Assembly: GCA_012031265.1 (NCBI GenBank)
Contig: JAAUTY010000011.1
Coordinates: 20,966 to 84,965 of the forward strand
Direction: 5' to 3'
From: Spirulinaceae cyanobacterium SM2_1_0
GTDB lineage: Bacteria > Cyanobacteriota > Cyanobacteriia > Cyanobacteriales > Spirulinaceae
DNA: 64,000 nucleotides
Position numbers and translations under genes: made by a program. Shown here one piece after another: positions 54,801 through 63,863 of this stretch (positions are counted from its first letter, which is position 1; each line of letters starts with the position of its first letter). The notes beneath the pieces are model-generated. The model searched no databases. It saw only the letters and a list, made by a program, of their open reading frames with translations, and was not told where the DNA came from.

Positions 54801-55961
54801 TCAATCCCGACGCGGGGCGGGCAGGGTGCGCCAGCGCCGCAGCCAGGCGAGTAATTCGGTTTCATTGGGGCGGCGGGCTGGCTCAGGATTCGCCAGCAGG
54901 TGTTGCAGGCTCTCGGGCGATCGCCCCGTCTGTTGTTGCCAGGCGGCGAGGACGACCTCCGGCTCGACCAAGCCGCGCCCCAGACCCAAGGCCCGCTGTA
55001 ATTGCTCTTGCTCTGCTTTACCCAGAGTCGCGAGCACAAAATCGCTGCTCTCGGCTTTTTGCAAAACGCTGGCGAGGGCTTCGATGTAGGCTTGACTATT
55101 GTTTACGGCTGGCTCCGGCACCACCGCCGGTTGCCCAAAGCGGCGGTTGAGCGCCCAGAGGGCGATCGCCAGGATCACCAATGCTTGCAAAAAGGCGGGC
55201 GCGATCGGTGTCTGCGCCATGTAGCCCCAGAATGAGGCACGGCCTTCGGCTGCCAGGGTTTCGCGCTCGCGGTAGCCGTGGAGGTATTCATCGATCCAGA
55301 TGCGGCTGACCGGTGTGCCATCGGCCTGCTGGCTGACCAGTTGCGTCAAAAATTTGTAATTGGCGGGGCTGTCCTGGTAAGCATTTGCCGCGAGATAGGG
55401 CGTCGCCGCGTAGATGATCCGGCCCGCGCCGCGTGTTTGCTGCCAGACAATGGCTCCGAAGCGATCGCCCAGCAAAATGTCCTTCGCTTGGGGCTGGCGG
55501 CGGCGCGTCTCGATTTGTACCTGACCCAAGGGACTGGTCAGCGCTTGGCGGAAGTCAGCCCCGGTCACCAGCCCACGCACGCCGATCAAAACGAGATTAT
55601 TCCCGGCTTCGACCCAGGCGGCTTCGCGCGAGATATTGGTGAATTCGTTGTCGAAGTCCTCCCCGTCCCACTCCAACTCGCCCTCGAAGACATCTTCCCA
55701 GTTGCTGTACACGCGCAAAAAGGTTTGCGGCGGCTCGTCTTCAGACTCAGGTAACTCATTGAAAGGCTGCCGCCAGCGCGCCAGCGGGATCGCCTGGGTC
55801 TGGGCTTGGGCGTACCAAGCGCCGTAGCCAGTGGGGGCACGGCTGTAGGTAGAGCCGTATTGCTGGCGGTTGCCGCTGGGGGCGAGCAGCAGCGTTAGCA
55901 GCGTGATCGCGGTCAGGGCGATCGCCAGCAAAATCAGTCCCGAGCGCGGCGGTCGTTTCAT
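54801..55961 (-). CDS. DUF4350 domain protein with one N-terminal membrane helix
   Basis: A 386-residue protein. Residues 9-28 are a membrane helix, followed by the DUF4350 start (YGSTYSRAPTGYGAWYAQAQ) and an alpha/beta domain; a second helix is at about residues 262-280. The C-terminal 100 residues look like a helical cytoplasmic part. The preceding gene (DUF4129) overlaps it (ATGA, 55958-55961), so they are co-translated. Such pairs usually sit with MoxR ATPase and DUF58 genes; neither is in this window. Confidence 0.83.
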   Translation of the reverse strand: MKRPPRSGLILLAIALTAITLLTLLLAPSGNRQQYGSTYSRAPTGYGAWYAQAQTQAIPLARWRQPFNELPESEDEPPQTFLRVYSNWEDVFEGELEWDGEDFDNEFTNISREAAWVEAGNNLVLIGVRGLVTGADFRQALTSPLGQVQIETRRRQPQAKDILLGDRFGAIVWQQTRGAGRIIYAATPYLAANAYQDSPANYKFLTQLVSQQADGTPVSRIWIDEYLHGYRERETLAAEGRASFWGYMAQTPIAPAFLQALVILAIALWALNRRFGQPAVVPEPAVNNSQAYIEALASVLQKAESSDFVLATLGKAEQEQLQRALGLGRGLVEPEVVLAAWQQQTGRSPESLQHLLANPEPARRPNETELLAWLRRWRTLPAPRRD

Positions 55962-56557
55962 AGTTGCTGATAGGCCTCACGACATTCCGCAAAGCGTTCC
56001 GCCGTCGCTTCAGCGCCGCCAAAGCGCAGGTCTTCATGATTGCGGAGCAGAGTTTGGTAGGGGACGGCGTTGGGCAGAGCGGCGATCACATGGGCATATT
56101 CGCCGTCGGTGCGGCTGTCGAGGTGGGGCGCGACGCCAGCGTCATTGAGCTGCTGGAGCGCTCCTGCGTAGAGGCAGAGACAGGCGCGGCGGTAGTTGCC
56201 CTGGCGTTGGTAGGTTTGAGCCGTGGCGAGCCAGCCCGAGGGAGAGCGGCGGCGGGGGGGAGCGGCGGCGCGCGAGGCAATCCGCTTGCCACCAGGGCGC
56301 TTGCCGATGGTGTAGGGTTGCAGCCAGCACCAGAGTTGCCAGGCGAGCCAGAGGGCGATCGCGATCGCCAGGCTCCAGGTCAGCACCCGCGCCGCCCGCT
56401 CCCAAAAGGGCGACAGCAACCAGTCGAGGGGGACAGGCGGCGGCGGTGCATTTGGCTCGGCGGGATCACCCTGGAGCAGAAACTCCAGCCATTCACCGAA
56501 GCGCTGTTGTAGCTGTTGGCGCTGCCAGCCAAAGCTGGTTTGGGCAAAATCAGTCAT
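55958..56557 (-). CDS. DUF4129 domain protein
   Basis: A 199-residue protein. The frame is open to 56587, but the ATG at 56557 (MTDFAQTSFGWQRQQLQQRF) is the likely start. It has one membrane helix at about 60-82 (LTWSLAIAIALWLAWQLWCW) and a cytoplasmic helical DUF4129 domain with QGNYRRACLCLYAGALQQLN. It overlaps the DUF4350 gene by four bases. Possible role in a MoxR-type protein assembly or stress system, by analogy. Confidence 0.82.
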   Translation of the reverse strand: MTDFAQTSFGWQRQQLQQRFGEWLEFLLQGDPAEPNAPPPPVPLDWLLSPFWERAARVLTWSLAIAIALWLAWQLWCWLQPYTIGKRPGGKRIASRAAAPPRRRSPSGWLATAQTYQRQGNYRRACLCLYAGALQQLNDAGVAPHLDSRTDGEYAHVIAALPNAVPYQTLLRNHEDLRFGGAEATAERFAECREAYQQL

Positions 56558-56594
56558 GAGGATTCCAGATACGGCGGGCGTTGCCAATGGGAGC

Positions 56595-56698
56595 CTAGTA
56601 CCGCTACGCGGAATTTTGAGTTCTGAGTGATGAGTGCAGACAGTACAGGCATCCTACGGATCCTGAATGGGGATCTCATTTCCGCCGCCTTGTACTAG
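56595..56698 (-). repeat. CTAG-bounded short interspersed repeat, copy E
   Basis: Plus strand CTAGTACCGCTACGCGGAAT to CCGCCTTGTACTAG (104 bases), so inverted relative to A-C. Internal CATCCTACGGATCCTGAATG matches copy C. It lies between the DUF4129 and aldolase genes. Confidence 0.85.
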
Positions 56699-56742
56699 GC
56701 AAACGGCTCAACAGTCTCAACATTTACGATACCGCGTCTGGC

Positions 56743-57372
56743 TCAGGGCTTCAGGCGGGTGAGTAGGTCGCGGGCGCGGTTGGTGATAGCGTTCCAGTCG
56801 CCGTCGCGCATTAATTCCGGGGGCAGGAGTTGGCTGGCGAGGCCGACGGCGATCGCCCCAGCTTGAATTAACTCGCGGGCATTCGCACAAGTGACCCCGC
56901 CAGTCGGAATGAGCGGAATCGTGCCCAGCGGCCCTTGCAGGCGACGAATATAGTCGGCACCGCCCAATGCTTGCACCGGAAAGACTTTGACGGCGGTAGC
57001 TCCGGCTTGCCAAGCGGCGACGATTTCCGATGGCGTGAGCGCGCCCGCGACGATCGGCCGGTCAGCGGCGCGGGCGATCGCGATCAGATCGGCGTTGACA
57101 TGGGGCGAGAAAATGAACTGGCTGCCAGCGGCGATCGCGGCGTCCAGTTGACCCCGCTCGAGAATCGTACCGGCTCCAAGCCAACAGTGGGGCAGCTCTT
57201 GGCGCAGTTGTCTCACCAGGGTATCCGGCTGGGCACTGTTCCAGGTAATCTCAAGGGAACGTAGGCCGCCCGCCGCCAGGGCGTGGGCGGCTCGGCGAGC
57301 TTGTTCCGGGTCATCGCTCCGAATCACGGCGATCGCCCGTTGGTCGCGCAAGCAATCGAGCCAGGTCTGCAC
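56743..57372 (-). CDS. eda: KDPG/KHG-type aldolase
   Basis: A class I aldolase of about 209 residues. The frame has no ATG after the upstream region overlapping the divergent gene; the likely start is GTG 57372 (VQTWLDCLRDQ), although an earlier alternative cannot be excluded. Motifs are RAIAVIRSD, LEITWNS (Glu), VAGALTPSEIVAAWQAGAT, AVKVFPVQALGG (Schiff-base Lys) and IPLIPTGGVTC. It cleaves 2-keto-3-deoxy-6-phosphogluconate to pyruvate and glyceraldehyde 3-phosphate in the Entner-Doudoroff route, or 4-hydroxy-2-oxoglutarate. No edd gene is near. Confidence 0.87.
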   Translation of the reverse strand: MQTWLDCLRDQRAIAVIRSDDPEQARRAAHALAAGGLRSLEITWNSAQPDTLVRQLRQELPHCWLGAGTILERGQLDAAIAAGSQFIFSPHVNADLIAIARAADRPIVAGALTPSEIVAAWQAGATAVKVFPVQALGGADYIRRLQGPLGTIPLIPTGGVTCANARELIQAGAIAVGLASQLLPPELMRDGDWNAITNRARDLLTRLKP

Positions 57373-57432
57373 AGCAGTCGCAAAGGATTCAGCTTCAGAC
57401 CTTATCGTAGTTGTGACGCGCGCCCGATTCCC

Positions 57433-58140
57433 ATGACTCAGCTTTCGGTCGTCATCCCAGCTCTGAATGAAGCAGCTCGCTTGCCCGAGACGCTGGCACA
57501 GGTGCAAGCCGCGTCAGCCACAGTCGCCTTAGAAATTATTCTGGCGGATGGGGGGAGTACCGATGCCACGGTGGCGATCGCCGCTGCGCACGGCGTCACC
57601 GTCGTCACCGCCCCGCGCGGCCGCGCCCAGCAGATGAATGCCGGTGCGGCGGCAGCGACGGGCAAAATTCTCCTCTTTTTACACGCGGACGCGCGACTGC
57701 CCGAGGACTATGCCGACTGGGTTGTTAAAATCTTGGCGCAACCGGGGGTGATTGCCGGTGCGTTTGAGCTGGCGATCGCCGCACACGATTGGCGCTTCCG
57801 TTGGCTGGAAACGACAGTACGCTGGCGATCGCGTTATCTGCAAAAGCCCTACGGCGACCAGGCCTTATTTCTGCGGGCGGCAACCTTTCGTGACCTCGGC
57901 GGCTTTCTGCCATTGCCGATCATGGAGGACTACGAGTTGGTGCAGCGCTTGCGGCGACGGGGGCGAGTGGCGATCGCGCCCCGTGCAGTCCAGGTATCCA
58001 GCCGCCGCTGGCAAAAACTCGGCCTCATCCGCACAACCGTGATCAACCAGCTCATGGTCTTGGGTTATCACTTGGGCATCCCGCCTGCCCGTTTAGCGCG
58101 CCTTTACTACGGCCGCCCGCCCCAGCGCCAACGGAAATAA
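57433..58140 (+). CDS. TIGR04283-type family 2 glycosyltransferase
   Basis: A 235-residue GT-A enzyme. The frame opens at 57283 but the ATG at 57433 gives MTQLSVVIPALNEAARLPET, the family start. The DXD-like ADGGSTDATVAIAA, PRGRAQQMNAGAAAATG and LFLHADARLPEDY motifs are those of rSAM/selenodomain-associated transferase 2. There is no signal peptide; the family's natural substrate is not settled. Divergent from the aldolase gene with overlapping upstream regions. Confidence 0.88.
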   Translation: MTQLSVVIPALNEAARLPETLAQVQAASATVALEIILADGGSTDATVAIAAAHGVTVVTAPRGRAQQMNAGAAAATGKILLFLHADARLPEDYADWVVKILAQPGVIAGAFELAIAAHDWRFRWLETTVRWRSRYLQKPYGDQALFLRAATFRDLGGFLPLPIMEDYELVQRLRRRGRVAIAPRAVQVSSRRWQKLGLIRTTVINQLMVLGYHLGIPPARLARLYYGRPPQRQRK

Positions 58141-58422
58141 CAGTCTCCTTGGGGCATTCATAATACTTACGCTTCGTCCGCCAACCAAACCCTCATCCCC
58201 CAGCCCCTTATATCTTGAGAGCAGGGCAAAGGAGAGCTAGAAGTTCCTCTCTCAACCTGAGTTCGACCAGGGGTAGCGTGCTGCAAGAAAGGCTGAGGGT
58301 TACGCTCAAAGTATTGAATTCTAAGCCCCTCAGCCATGTCTTTGAGTCTAGCGCGCCTCGACCTGACCCAAATCTTCTGCTTTGCAGCATCGACTAATTC
58401 TCTCCTCAGGCATCTCCAAGAT

Positions 58423-60774
58423 TCAGAACGAGCGCTCGAATACCGAGAAGTCAAATCCTTGGTTGAAATGCACGCCGAGGGCGATGTTGAGACTTTCTAG
58501 CGAGCGGACAAACCAGCCGATCTCCTCAATGTCCTTAGCGCCGTAGTGATTGAACAGCACTGAGAAGCGCCGCTCAAGCTTGGGCTGGATGCGCCGCGAT
58601 AGGAGCACGAGCTTCAGGAGCAGCCCGGTTGTTGGCACCGCACCGAGGTTTTCCAGCAGGTCAATGAAGGTGTAATGTTCCGGATTTTGGGCATTTTCCA
58701 CCACTAAAAAGTTGAGCAAATGGCTGCACGTCTCTAGTAATAACCAATCACTGAGGTTTTGGCGATCGCTCTCTGGACAAGTGCTACACAGGCGGTCATA
58801 GAGGCGGTCATTAAACTTGTGCCGACCATAGCGCTCGACGCCCGTGGTAGCGATCAAGTATTCATACAACTCATCTTTGAAATGGCGATAGCTGGGAAGT
58901 GTACGCGTGTAGTCGAGAAAGCCAGCGGCGGCCTCCCGATAGGTGCGATCGCCCTCAACCCGACCGGCAAAGGCCTGGAGCGCATCGTAGAGCTGAGTAT
59001 CGGTGAGCAAGGTCGGATTTGCCCCTACCGTCAGGAAGCCGGAGTTGCCCTTCGCCTTTTGGAGCAAGTGATTCGTATAGTCGAAGAGCTGCTGCGTAAA
59101 TTCGCGCTGCTTCTTGAGCTTGAGACGCACCGCCTTCTGACGCTGAAGCTCCGCTCTGACTGGATCGCGATCGCGAATCTGATAGGGATAAAGGTAGGGA
59201 TAGCGAATGATCAGCGTTTTCAGTAGGCGCGACTCATCCTGTAGACGCGCCGCCAGTTCCTGGTACTGTGGACTGCGGGTGAACGCGCGCAGACGGGCTT
59301 GCAGGCGTGTTGGTTCGCCAGAGATGGTTTTGAAGGCGGCGAAGCTGTTCAGGAGACCGGCGATCGCCTCGCGACGCTGCTCTGGCTTGCGCCAATGGTT
59401 GATCGCGATGTAGCAACAACGATTGACAAAGCGATTGAAGCGCTCCTGCCCACATTGCGACTGCGCGAAGCGACGTAGGGCATTGGCAACCTCTGGCTTC
59501 GGATAGGTTTCCGGCGTCAGCAGTAGGTTGCGGTAGCGCGCTAGGAGTTGACTGGGCAGCGCATCGACCTGTGTGCAGGCTAGTAAATGCTGATAGACTC
59601 CCTCGCGATAGTCGCCGCCAGACAGGCTCAGGGGCTGTGCGACCAACTCACCCGCCAGCCACTGGGCATTGAAAACTTCGGCGTAGATGCGATTGTAGAC
59701 CCGCAGCACCGGTGTCGGGTAGCGACTGCCCACCGGACACCAGACTACCAAGCCCGTCAGACGCAATTCCATTTGCAAGAGGCTGTCGTCAACGGGAATT
59801 TCCCAGGTGTTCAACAAGCGTTGGTAGAGGCGGAGGAGCTGTTGCTGGCGCGGACTGCGGAGCAGGCGATCACGAATCGTCCGCAGGTGTTCAGGTTCGT
59901 CCTTGGCCTCCCAATTACTCAACAGGCGGGCTTTGACCAGATGCGCCATCAGCCGAGCCTCGCGGCCGTGGGGGAAGGGAAACGGATCATTAAGCGCCAG
60001 TTGGCAGAGTTTTTGGGTCAAGAAGGGGCTGCCACCTGTCCAGTCCAGGATCACCTCGAGCAGAGCCTGCGGAGCTTGCGCCACGTCTGCCAAACCCGCT
60101 GCCAGGACATCTGTTTCCGGTCGTTCTAGACCCCCGAGCTGAATGCTACGACCGATATTGAACGGCGCGCAGCGGGGATCGCGAATCAACTCGTTCGGCA
60201 TCGCCACACCGAGGAGCACGAAGGTCAGGCGCTGGTAGTCCGGGTTGTCGGCGCGCCGGTTGTAGCAGGCGAGGAGAGCGGCAAAAAACTCGTCGGTGCC
60301 GAAGCGCAGACCGAGAACTGTATCGATTTCATCAATGAAAATGACGATGCGCTGGCGAATTTGCCGCAACAGGATCTGCTCAATGAATTCACTGAATCGC
60401 TGTACAGGGGAGAGCAAATCGCGATCGCGCCACCAGCGGCGGAGATTGAACTGGTCGGTCAACTCCAAACTCACCGTCAGGCTGCGAACCATCCCGGCAT
60501 ACCACTGCTCAGCAGTAATATTTTGATTGCCCGTGCGTGTCAAGTCGATGGTGGCACAAGCCGTCCCTGCCGCCCGCAGGCGATGCGCCGCCCGTGCTCG
60601 CAAACTCGACTTGCCCATCTGGCGCGAGTTGAGAATGTAGCAGAACTCACCGGCTTGTAAGTGCTGCCACAGCTCGCGATCTGCTGCGCGCTGGACATAG
60701 GTGGCCGCTTCTGGCGGCAGGCAGCCGCCAACCTGATAAATGGCGTTGGCTGGAGTAGATGCATGCACGCTCAA
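58423..60774 (-). CDS. AAA-like (AAA_35) ATPase with large novel C-terminal domain
   Basis: A 783-residue protein. Residues 1-320 form the AAA_35 ATPase: [20 protein letters not shown], Walker A-like [10 protein letters not shown], and Walker [10 protein letters not shown]. This domain often stands before WD40 repeats or other effectors in cyanobacteria. Here residues 330-783 form a region not recognised, including [16 protein letters not shown] and [20 protein letters not shown] near the end. The gene is leftward; the plus-strand genes beyond the repeat at 60853 include a WD40 protein (61420), so the module may be split. No membrane segment. Confidence 0.8.
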   Translation of the reverse strand: MSVHASTPANAIYQVGGCLPPEAATYVQRAADRELWQHLQAGEFCYILNSRQMGKSSLRARAAHRLRAAGTACATIDLTRTGNQNITAEQWYAGMVRSLTVSLELTDQFNLRRWWRDRDLLSPVQRFSEFIEQILLRQIRQRIVIFIDEIDTVLGLRFGTDEFFAALLACYNRRADNPDYQRLTFVLLGVAMPNELIRDPRCAPFNIGRSIQLGGLERPETDVLAAGLADVAQAPQALLEVILDWTGGSPFLTQKLCQLALNDPFPFPHGREARLMAHLVKARLLSNWEAKDEPEHLRTIRDRLLRSPRQQQLLRLYQRLLNTWEIPVDDSLLQMELRLTGLVVWCPVGSRYPTPVLRVYNRIYAEVFNAQWLAGELVAQPLSLSGGDYREGVYQHLLACTQVDALPSQLLARYRNLLLTPETYPKPEVANALRRFAQSQCGQERFNRFVNRCCYIAINHWRKPEQRREAIAGLLNSFAAFKTISGEPTRLQARLRAFTRSPQYQELAARLQDESRLLKTLIIRYPYLYPYQIRDRDPVRAELQRQKAVRLKLKKQREFTQQLFDYTNHLLQKAKGNSGFLTVGANPTLLTDTQLYDALQAFAGRVEGDRTYREAAAGFLDYTRTLPSYRHFKDELYEYLIATTGVERYGRHKFNDRLYDRLCSTCPESDRQNLSDWLLLETCSHLLNFLVVENAQNPEHYTFIDLLENLGAVPTTGLLLKLVLLSRRIQPKLERRFSVLFNHYGAKDIEEIGWFVRSLESLNIALGVHFNQGFDFSVFERSF

Positions 60775-60852
60775 ACACGCTCAGAATAGCGTCCCTCGAT
60801 ATGAATTGGCGGTGAATACTGACCCTGCTAGTCGTTAATATGGCACACATTA

Positions 60853-60963
60853 CTAGTACAAGGCGGCGGCAATGAGATGCCCATTCAGGATCCGTAGAAT
60901 GCCCGTATTGTCTGCACTCATCACTCAAAACTCAGAACTCACAATTCCGCGTAGCGGTACTAG
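60853..60963 (+). repeat. CTAG-bounded short interspersed repeat, copy F
   Basis: Begins CTAGTACAAGGCGGCGGCAA and ends CCGCGTAGCGGTACTAG (111 bases). Internal TCAGGATCCGTAGAATGCCC and CTGTCTGCACTCATCACTCA match copies C and E. A short related scrap (GGCGGCGGAACCTGG...GCGGTACTAG) lies at about 61029-61056. No gene lies in 60775-61110. Confidence 0.85.
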
Positions 60964-61110
60964 AGCAAGCTCTCTACACTTACGTATTGCGATCGCCCCG
61001 ACCAGCCATGCAATTTACACCCTCAGAGGCGGCGGAACCTGGCGTGGCGGTACTAGACTGTAACTAAGTGTTGCAATCCCGACTGGCTCAGTAGCCGCTG
61101 ACCATCCTCC

Positions 61111-61407
61111 ATGCGTGGTTTATCTCCCCGATTCTGGCGATCGCTTTATCGCCCCGACCCCCTCGCTAGCTTCCTGTTGCTTGTCGGCACGGTGGATACC
61201 GTCATCGGCAGCGCCAGTGGGCACTGGAGTTTGTTCGGGTTGGGTTCTGGTGCAGTCTTTGCGGCAGTCGCCCTACGCTGGTGGTTGAGTCCCAGCCTTC
61301 CGCGTCGCTCGCCCCGCCGCCCACCACGCGCCGCTCTGCCCCCGGCTAGTTCGCCACCACCACTGCCGCCTCTCCATCACGACCAGCAGCGGCACTCGAC
61401 TTACTGA
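61111..61407 (+). CDS. Small membrane protein upstream of WD40 gene
   Basis: A 98-residue protein beginning MRGLSPRFWRSLYRPDPLAS with two hydrophobic helices (FLLLVGTVDTVIGSA and FGLGSGAVFAAVALRWWL), then a Pro/Arg-rich cytoplasmic tail (PRRSPRRPPRAALPPASSPP). No family recognised. It ends 12 bases before the WD40 gene, so operon membership is likely. Confidence 0.6.
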   Translation: MRGLSPRFWRSLYRPDPLASFLLLVGTVDTVIGSASGHWSLFGLGSGAVFAAVALRWWLSPSLPRRSPRRPPRAALPPASSPPPLPPLHHDQQRHSTY

Positions 61408-61419
61408 GGGTCTGGTTCT

Positions 61420-62490
61420 ATGCGTGCTCGCCCCATTTCTCACCGTAGGTCTATGGCTCGCAGCGATTCTGCTCTTTGGCTGACTGCTACCGCGTTCAGC
61501 GTCCTCATACCATTGTCCATCGCGGTCAACACCCCGATCCCCGCCACCGTTGCCGTCGAATCGCGATCGCCCCTGATCCAACAATGGCGCGACGCCCGCC
61601 TCCGGCATCAACTCGACGGTCACACCACCACCGTGGATGCCCTGATCTTTAGCCCCGATAGTCAGGTGCTGATCAGCGGTGGTGCCCAAAATGACCCGAC
61701 CATCCGCCGCTGGTCAGTGCAGACCGGTCGCCAACTCGACAACCAACGTGCGCAAGCGACGAGCGTTGAAGCACTGGCGATCGGGGCTGACGGCCGTATC
61801 CTTGCCAGCAGCGGCGGCGATACCGGCATCCACATCTGGCAGAACGGTCGCTACGAGCGCGCGATCATCAATCATTTCCACAACATTCTGGCGCTGGCGA
61901 TTTCACCAGACGGCCGTGTCCTCGTCAGTGGCGGTTTGGATGGTATCCGTGTCTGGGATCTCATCGCCCAGCGGCCGCTCTACACCCTCGCCCGCTTTGG
62001 GACGCCTACTTACAAGCTGGCGATCAGCACTGACGGTTATACCCTCGCCAGTGGCGGCCGAGACGGCCGCGTGCAACTCTGGGATCTGCGGACGGGTGAT
62101 CGTTTGGGCGAATGGCAAGCCCCGGATCTCGGCCCGGTGACGGCCCTCGCCTTTACGCCCGATGGCGAGACGCTGCTAGCCGGGGGGGATGACCGCCTGA
62201 TCTACATTTGGGACTTAGCAACGGGCGAAACGGTTCGCCCGCCTCTACGGGGTCACACCGGCGAAATTCGTGCTCTGACTGTGCATCCTAGCGGTGAGTT
62301 CTTCGCCAGTGCCAGTGACGATGGGGCGCGGTTGTGGGAGTTGCCCAGCGGCGACCCCATCGGGCAGCTCAATGCCCACCAAGACTGGACGCACTCTCTC
62401 GCCTTCAGCCCCGACGGGCGCTTTTTGGCGACCGGGAGCTATGACCGTCAGATCGCGATTTGGGAAGCGTTGACTGAGGGTCAGTTCTGA
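61420..62490 (+). CDS. WD40 repeat protein, seven blades, with signal anchor
   Basis: A 356-residue protein. A hydrophobic helix near residues 20-40 (ALWLTATAFSVLIPLSIAV) acts as anchor. Seven WD40 units follow, for example VDALIFSPDSQVLISGG, LALAISPDGRVLVSGGLDG, LAFTPDGETLLAGGDD and LAFSPDGRFLATGSYDRQIA, making one seven-bladed propeller. Propellers scaffold protein complexes. Its stop overlaps the ATG of the ABC-2 permease (TGATG), so the two are co-translated and probably work together. Confidence 0.88.
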   Translation: MRARPISHRRSMARSDSALWLTATAFSVLIPLSIAVNTPIPATVAVESRSPLIQQWRDARLRHQLDGHTTTVDALIFSPDSQVLISGGAQNDPTIRRWSVQTGRQLDNQRAQATSVEALAIGADGRILASSGGDTGIHIWQNGRYERAIINHFHNILALAISPDGRVLVSGGLDGIRVWDLIAQRPLYTLARFGTPTYKLAISTDGYTLASGGRDGRVQLWDLRTGDRLGEWQAPDLGPVTALAFTPDGETLLAGGDDRLIYIWDLATGETVRPPLRGHTGEIRALTVHPSGEFFASASDDGARLWELPSGDPIGQLNAHQDWTHSLAFSPDGRFLATGSYDRQIAIWEALTEGQF

Positions 62491-63278
62491 TGGTGCGCTT
62501 GAATTTTGGTCGCCTGCTGATGGCAGAGCTGCGGCGGAGTTGGGAGTTGCGGCGGCGCTATCCGGTGGAGTTGTTCGGCGCGATCGCGATCGCGATCACT
62601 GTCTTCTACGGTCTGTTTCTCGGCGCGCGTTATGTCGCGGGTTCGGCGTTGCCTTTGGGCGATCGCTTCGATGCGATTGTGATTGGCTATGTGCTCTGGA
62701 CGCTGGTGATTGGCATCCTGATCGATGTCGCCAACAGCTTGCAGTATGAGGCGCAGACCGGCACGCTGGAGCAACTGTTTTTATCCCCCTTCGGCGCTCC
62801 AGCGATTTTTCTGGCGCGGGCGATCGCCAACCTGACGATCCAGGTGGTTCTCAATCTCGTCATCCTGCTCGCGATCATGGCGCTGACCGGCTCACGACTC
62901 GCCTTCCCGCCGCTGTTGATCCTGCCACTCGCCGCCGTGTTTGCCAGCACCTACGGCCTCGCCTTTCTCATGGGTTCGCTGACGCTGCTATTCAAGCGGG
63001 TGCAGCAGATTTTCGGCATCACCCAGTTTCTGCTGCTGTTTCTGATGGCGACCCCGACCGAAACCTGGACGGGCTGGGGTCAGGTCGGCCGCTGGCTGTT
63101 GCCCATGACCGGCGGCGCGGGTCTGCTGCGTGACCTGATGGCGCGGCAGGTGGGGCTAAACTGGGGCGAACTGGCGCTGGCTGCCGTCAATGGCTTGGTC
63201 TATCTCAGTTTCGGGGCATGGCTATTCCGCATCAGCATTCGGCTGGCGAAGCAGCGCGGCAAGCTGAGCAGCTATTAG
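62490..63278 (+). CDS. ABC-2 type transporter permease
   Basis: A 262-residue membrane protein with six helices. It begins MVRLNFGRLLMAELRRSWEL and shows VLWTLVIGILIDVANSLQYE and EQLFLSPFGAPAIFLARAIA, ABC-2 permease features. It needs a separate ATPase, which is not next to it. The overlap with the WD40 gene implies coordinated expression. Cargo unknown; ABC-2 exporters move drugs, polysaccharides or lipids. Confidence 0.85.
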   Translation: MVRLNFGRLLMAELRRSWELRRRYPVELFGAIAIAITVFYGLFLGARYVAGSALPLGDRFDAIVIGYVLWTLVIGILIDVANSLQYEAQTGTLEQLFLSPFGAPAIFLARAIANLTIQVVLNLVILLAIMALTGSRLAFPPLLILPLAAVFASTYGLAFLMGSLTLLFKRVQQIFGITQFLLLFLMATPTETWTGWGQVGRWLLPMTGGAGLLRDLMARQVGLNWGELALAAVNGLVYLSFGAWLFRISIRLAKQRGKLSSY

Positions 63279-63320
63279 CCGCGATTCACATCAAGGACAC
63301 GACTCCATTTTTGCTCAACC

Positions 63321-63812
63321 ATGACAACCGCGATCGCCACCCGCACCCTCCCAGCCCAGCCGATCACCGTGGAGAATTTCCGCCCCTACGGTCAGCTCAT
63401 TCAGCCGACAGGTGATGGCAAGCCGTTCGATGCTGACGACGCCCAGTTGAACCTGAGCCAAGGGACGCCGCGATTCTACATCATGCGGCTGACGCCACGC
63501 GATCGCCGCTTTCGCAGCATCACTCGCCACAGCCAATGCACCCAATGCCTCGGAGCGCTGGGTGGCCGCGAGTGGTTCCTAGCCGTCGCACCGCCGAGCG
63601 ATCGCCCGCAGCCGCAGCTTGACCGCTTGCAAGCCTTCCGCATCCCCGGCGACTGTTTCGTCAAGCTCGAGACCGGCACCTGGCACGCCGGCCCCCACTT
63701 CGATGGCCCCGCCCTGGATTTTTACAACTTAGAATTGAGCGACACAAATGAAGTGGATCATTTTAGCTACAACTTTGTAACGGGCGATCGCTGCGAGTTT
63801 GTGATTACCTAG
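63321..63812 (+). CDS. allA: Ureidoglycolate lyase-like protein (AllA family)
   Basis: A 163-residue cupin-type protein: ENFRPYGQLIQPTGDGKPFD at the start, CLGALGGREWFLAVAPPSDR, and CFVKLETGTWHAGPHFDGPA, the AllA pattern. In enterobacteria AllA cleaves ureidoglycolate to glyoxylate and urea in allantoin breakdown. No other allantoin gene is nearby, so the substrate here should be treated as unproven. It ends 51 bases before the first CRISPR repeat. Confidence 0.84.
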   Translation: MTTAIATRTLPAQPITVENFRPYGQLIQPTGDGKPFDADDAQLNLSQGTPRFYIMRLTPRDRRFRSITRHSQCTQCLGALGGREWFLAVAPPSDRPQPQLDRLQAFRIPGDCFVKLETGTWHAGPHFDGPALDFYNLELSDTNEVDHFSYNFVTGDRCEFVIT

Positions 63813-63863
63813 ACTCCATATCTTCAACGACCTTCCAGATTTACCTCAAAACTACAGCAGCGA

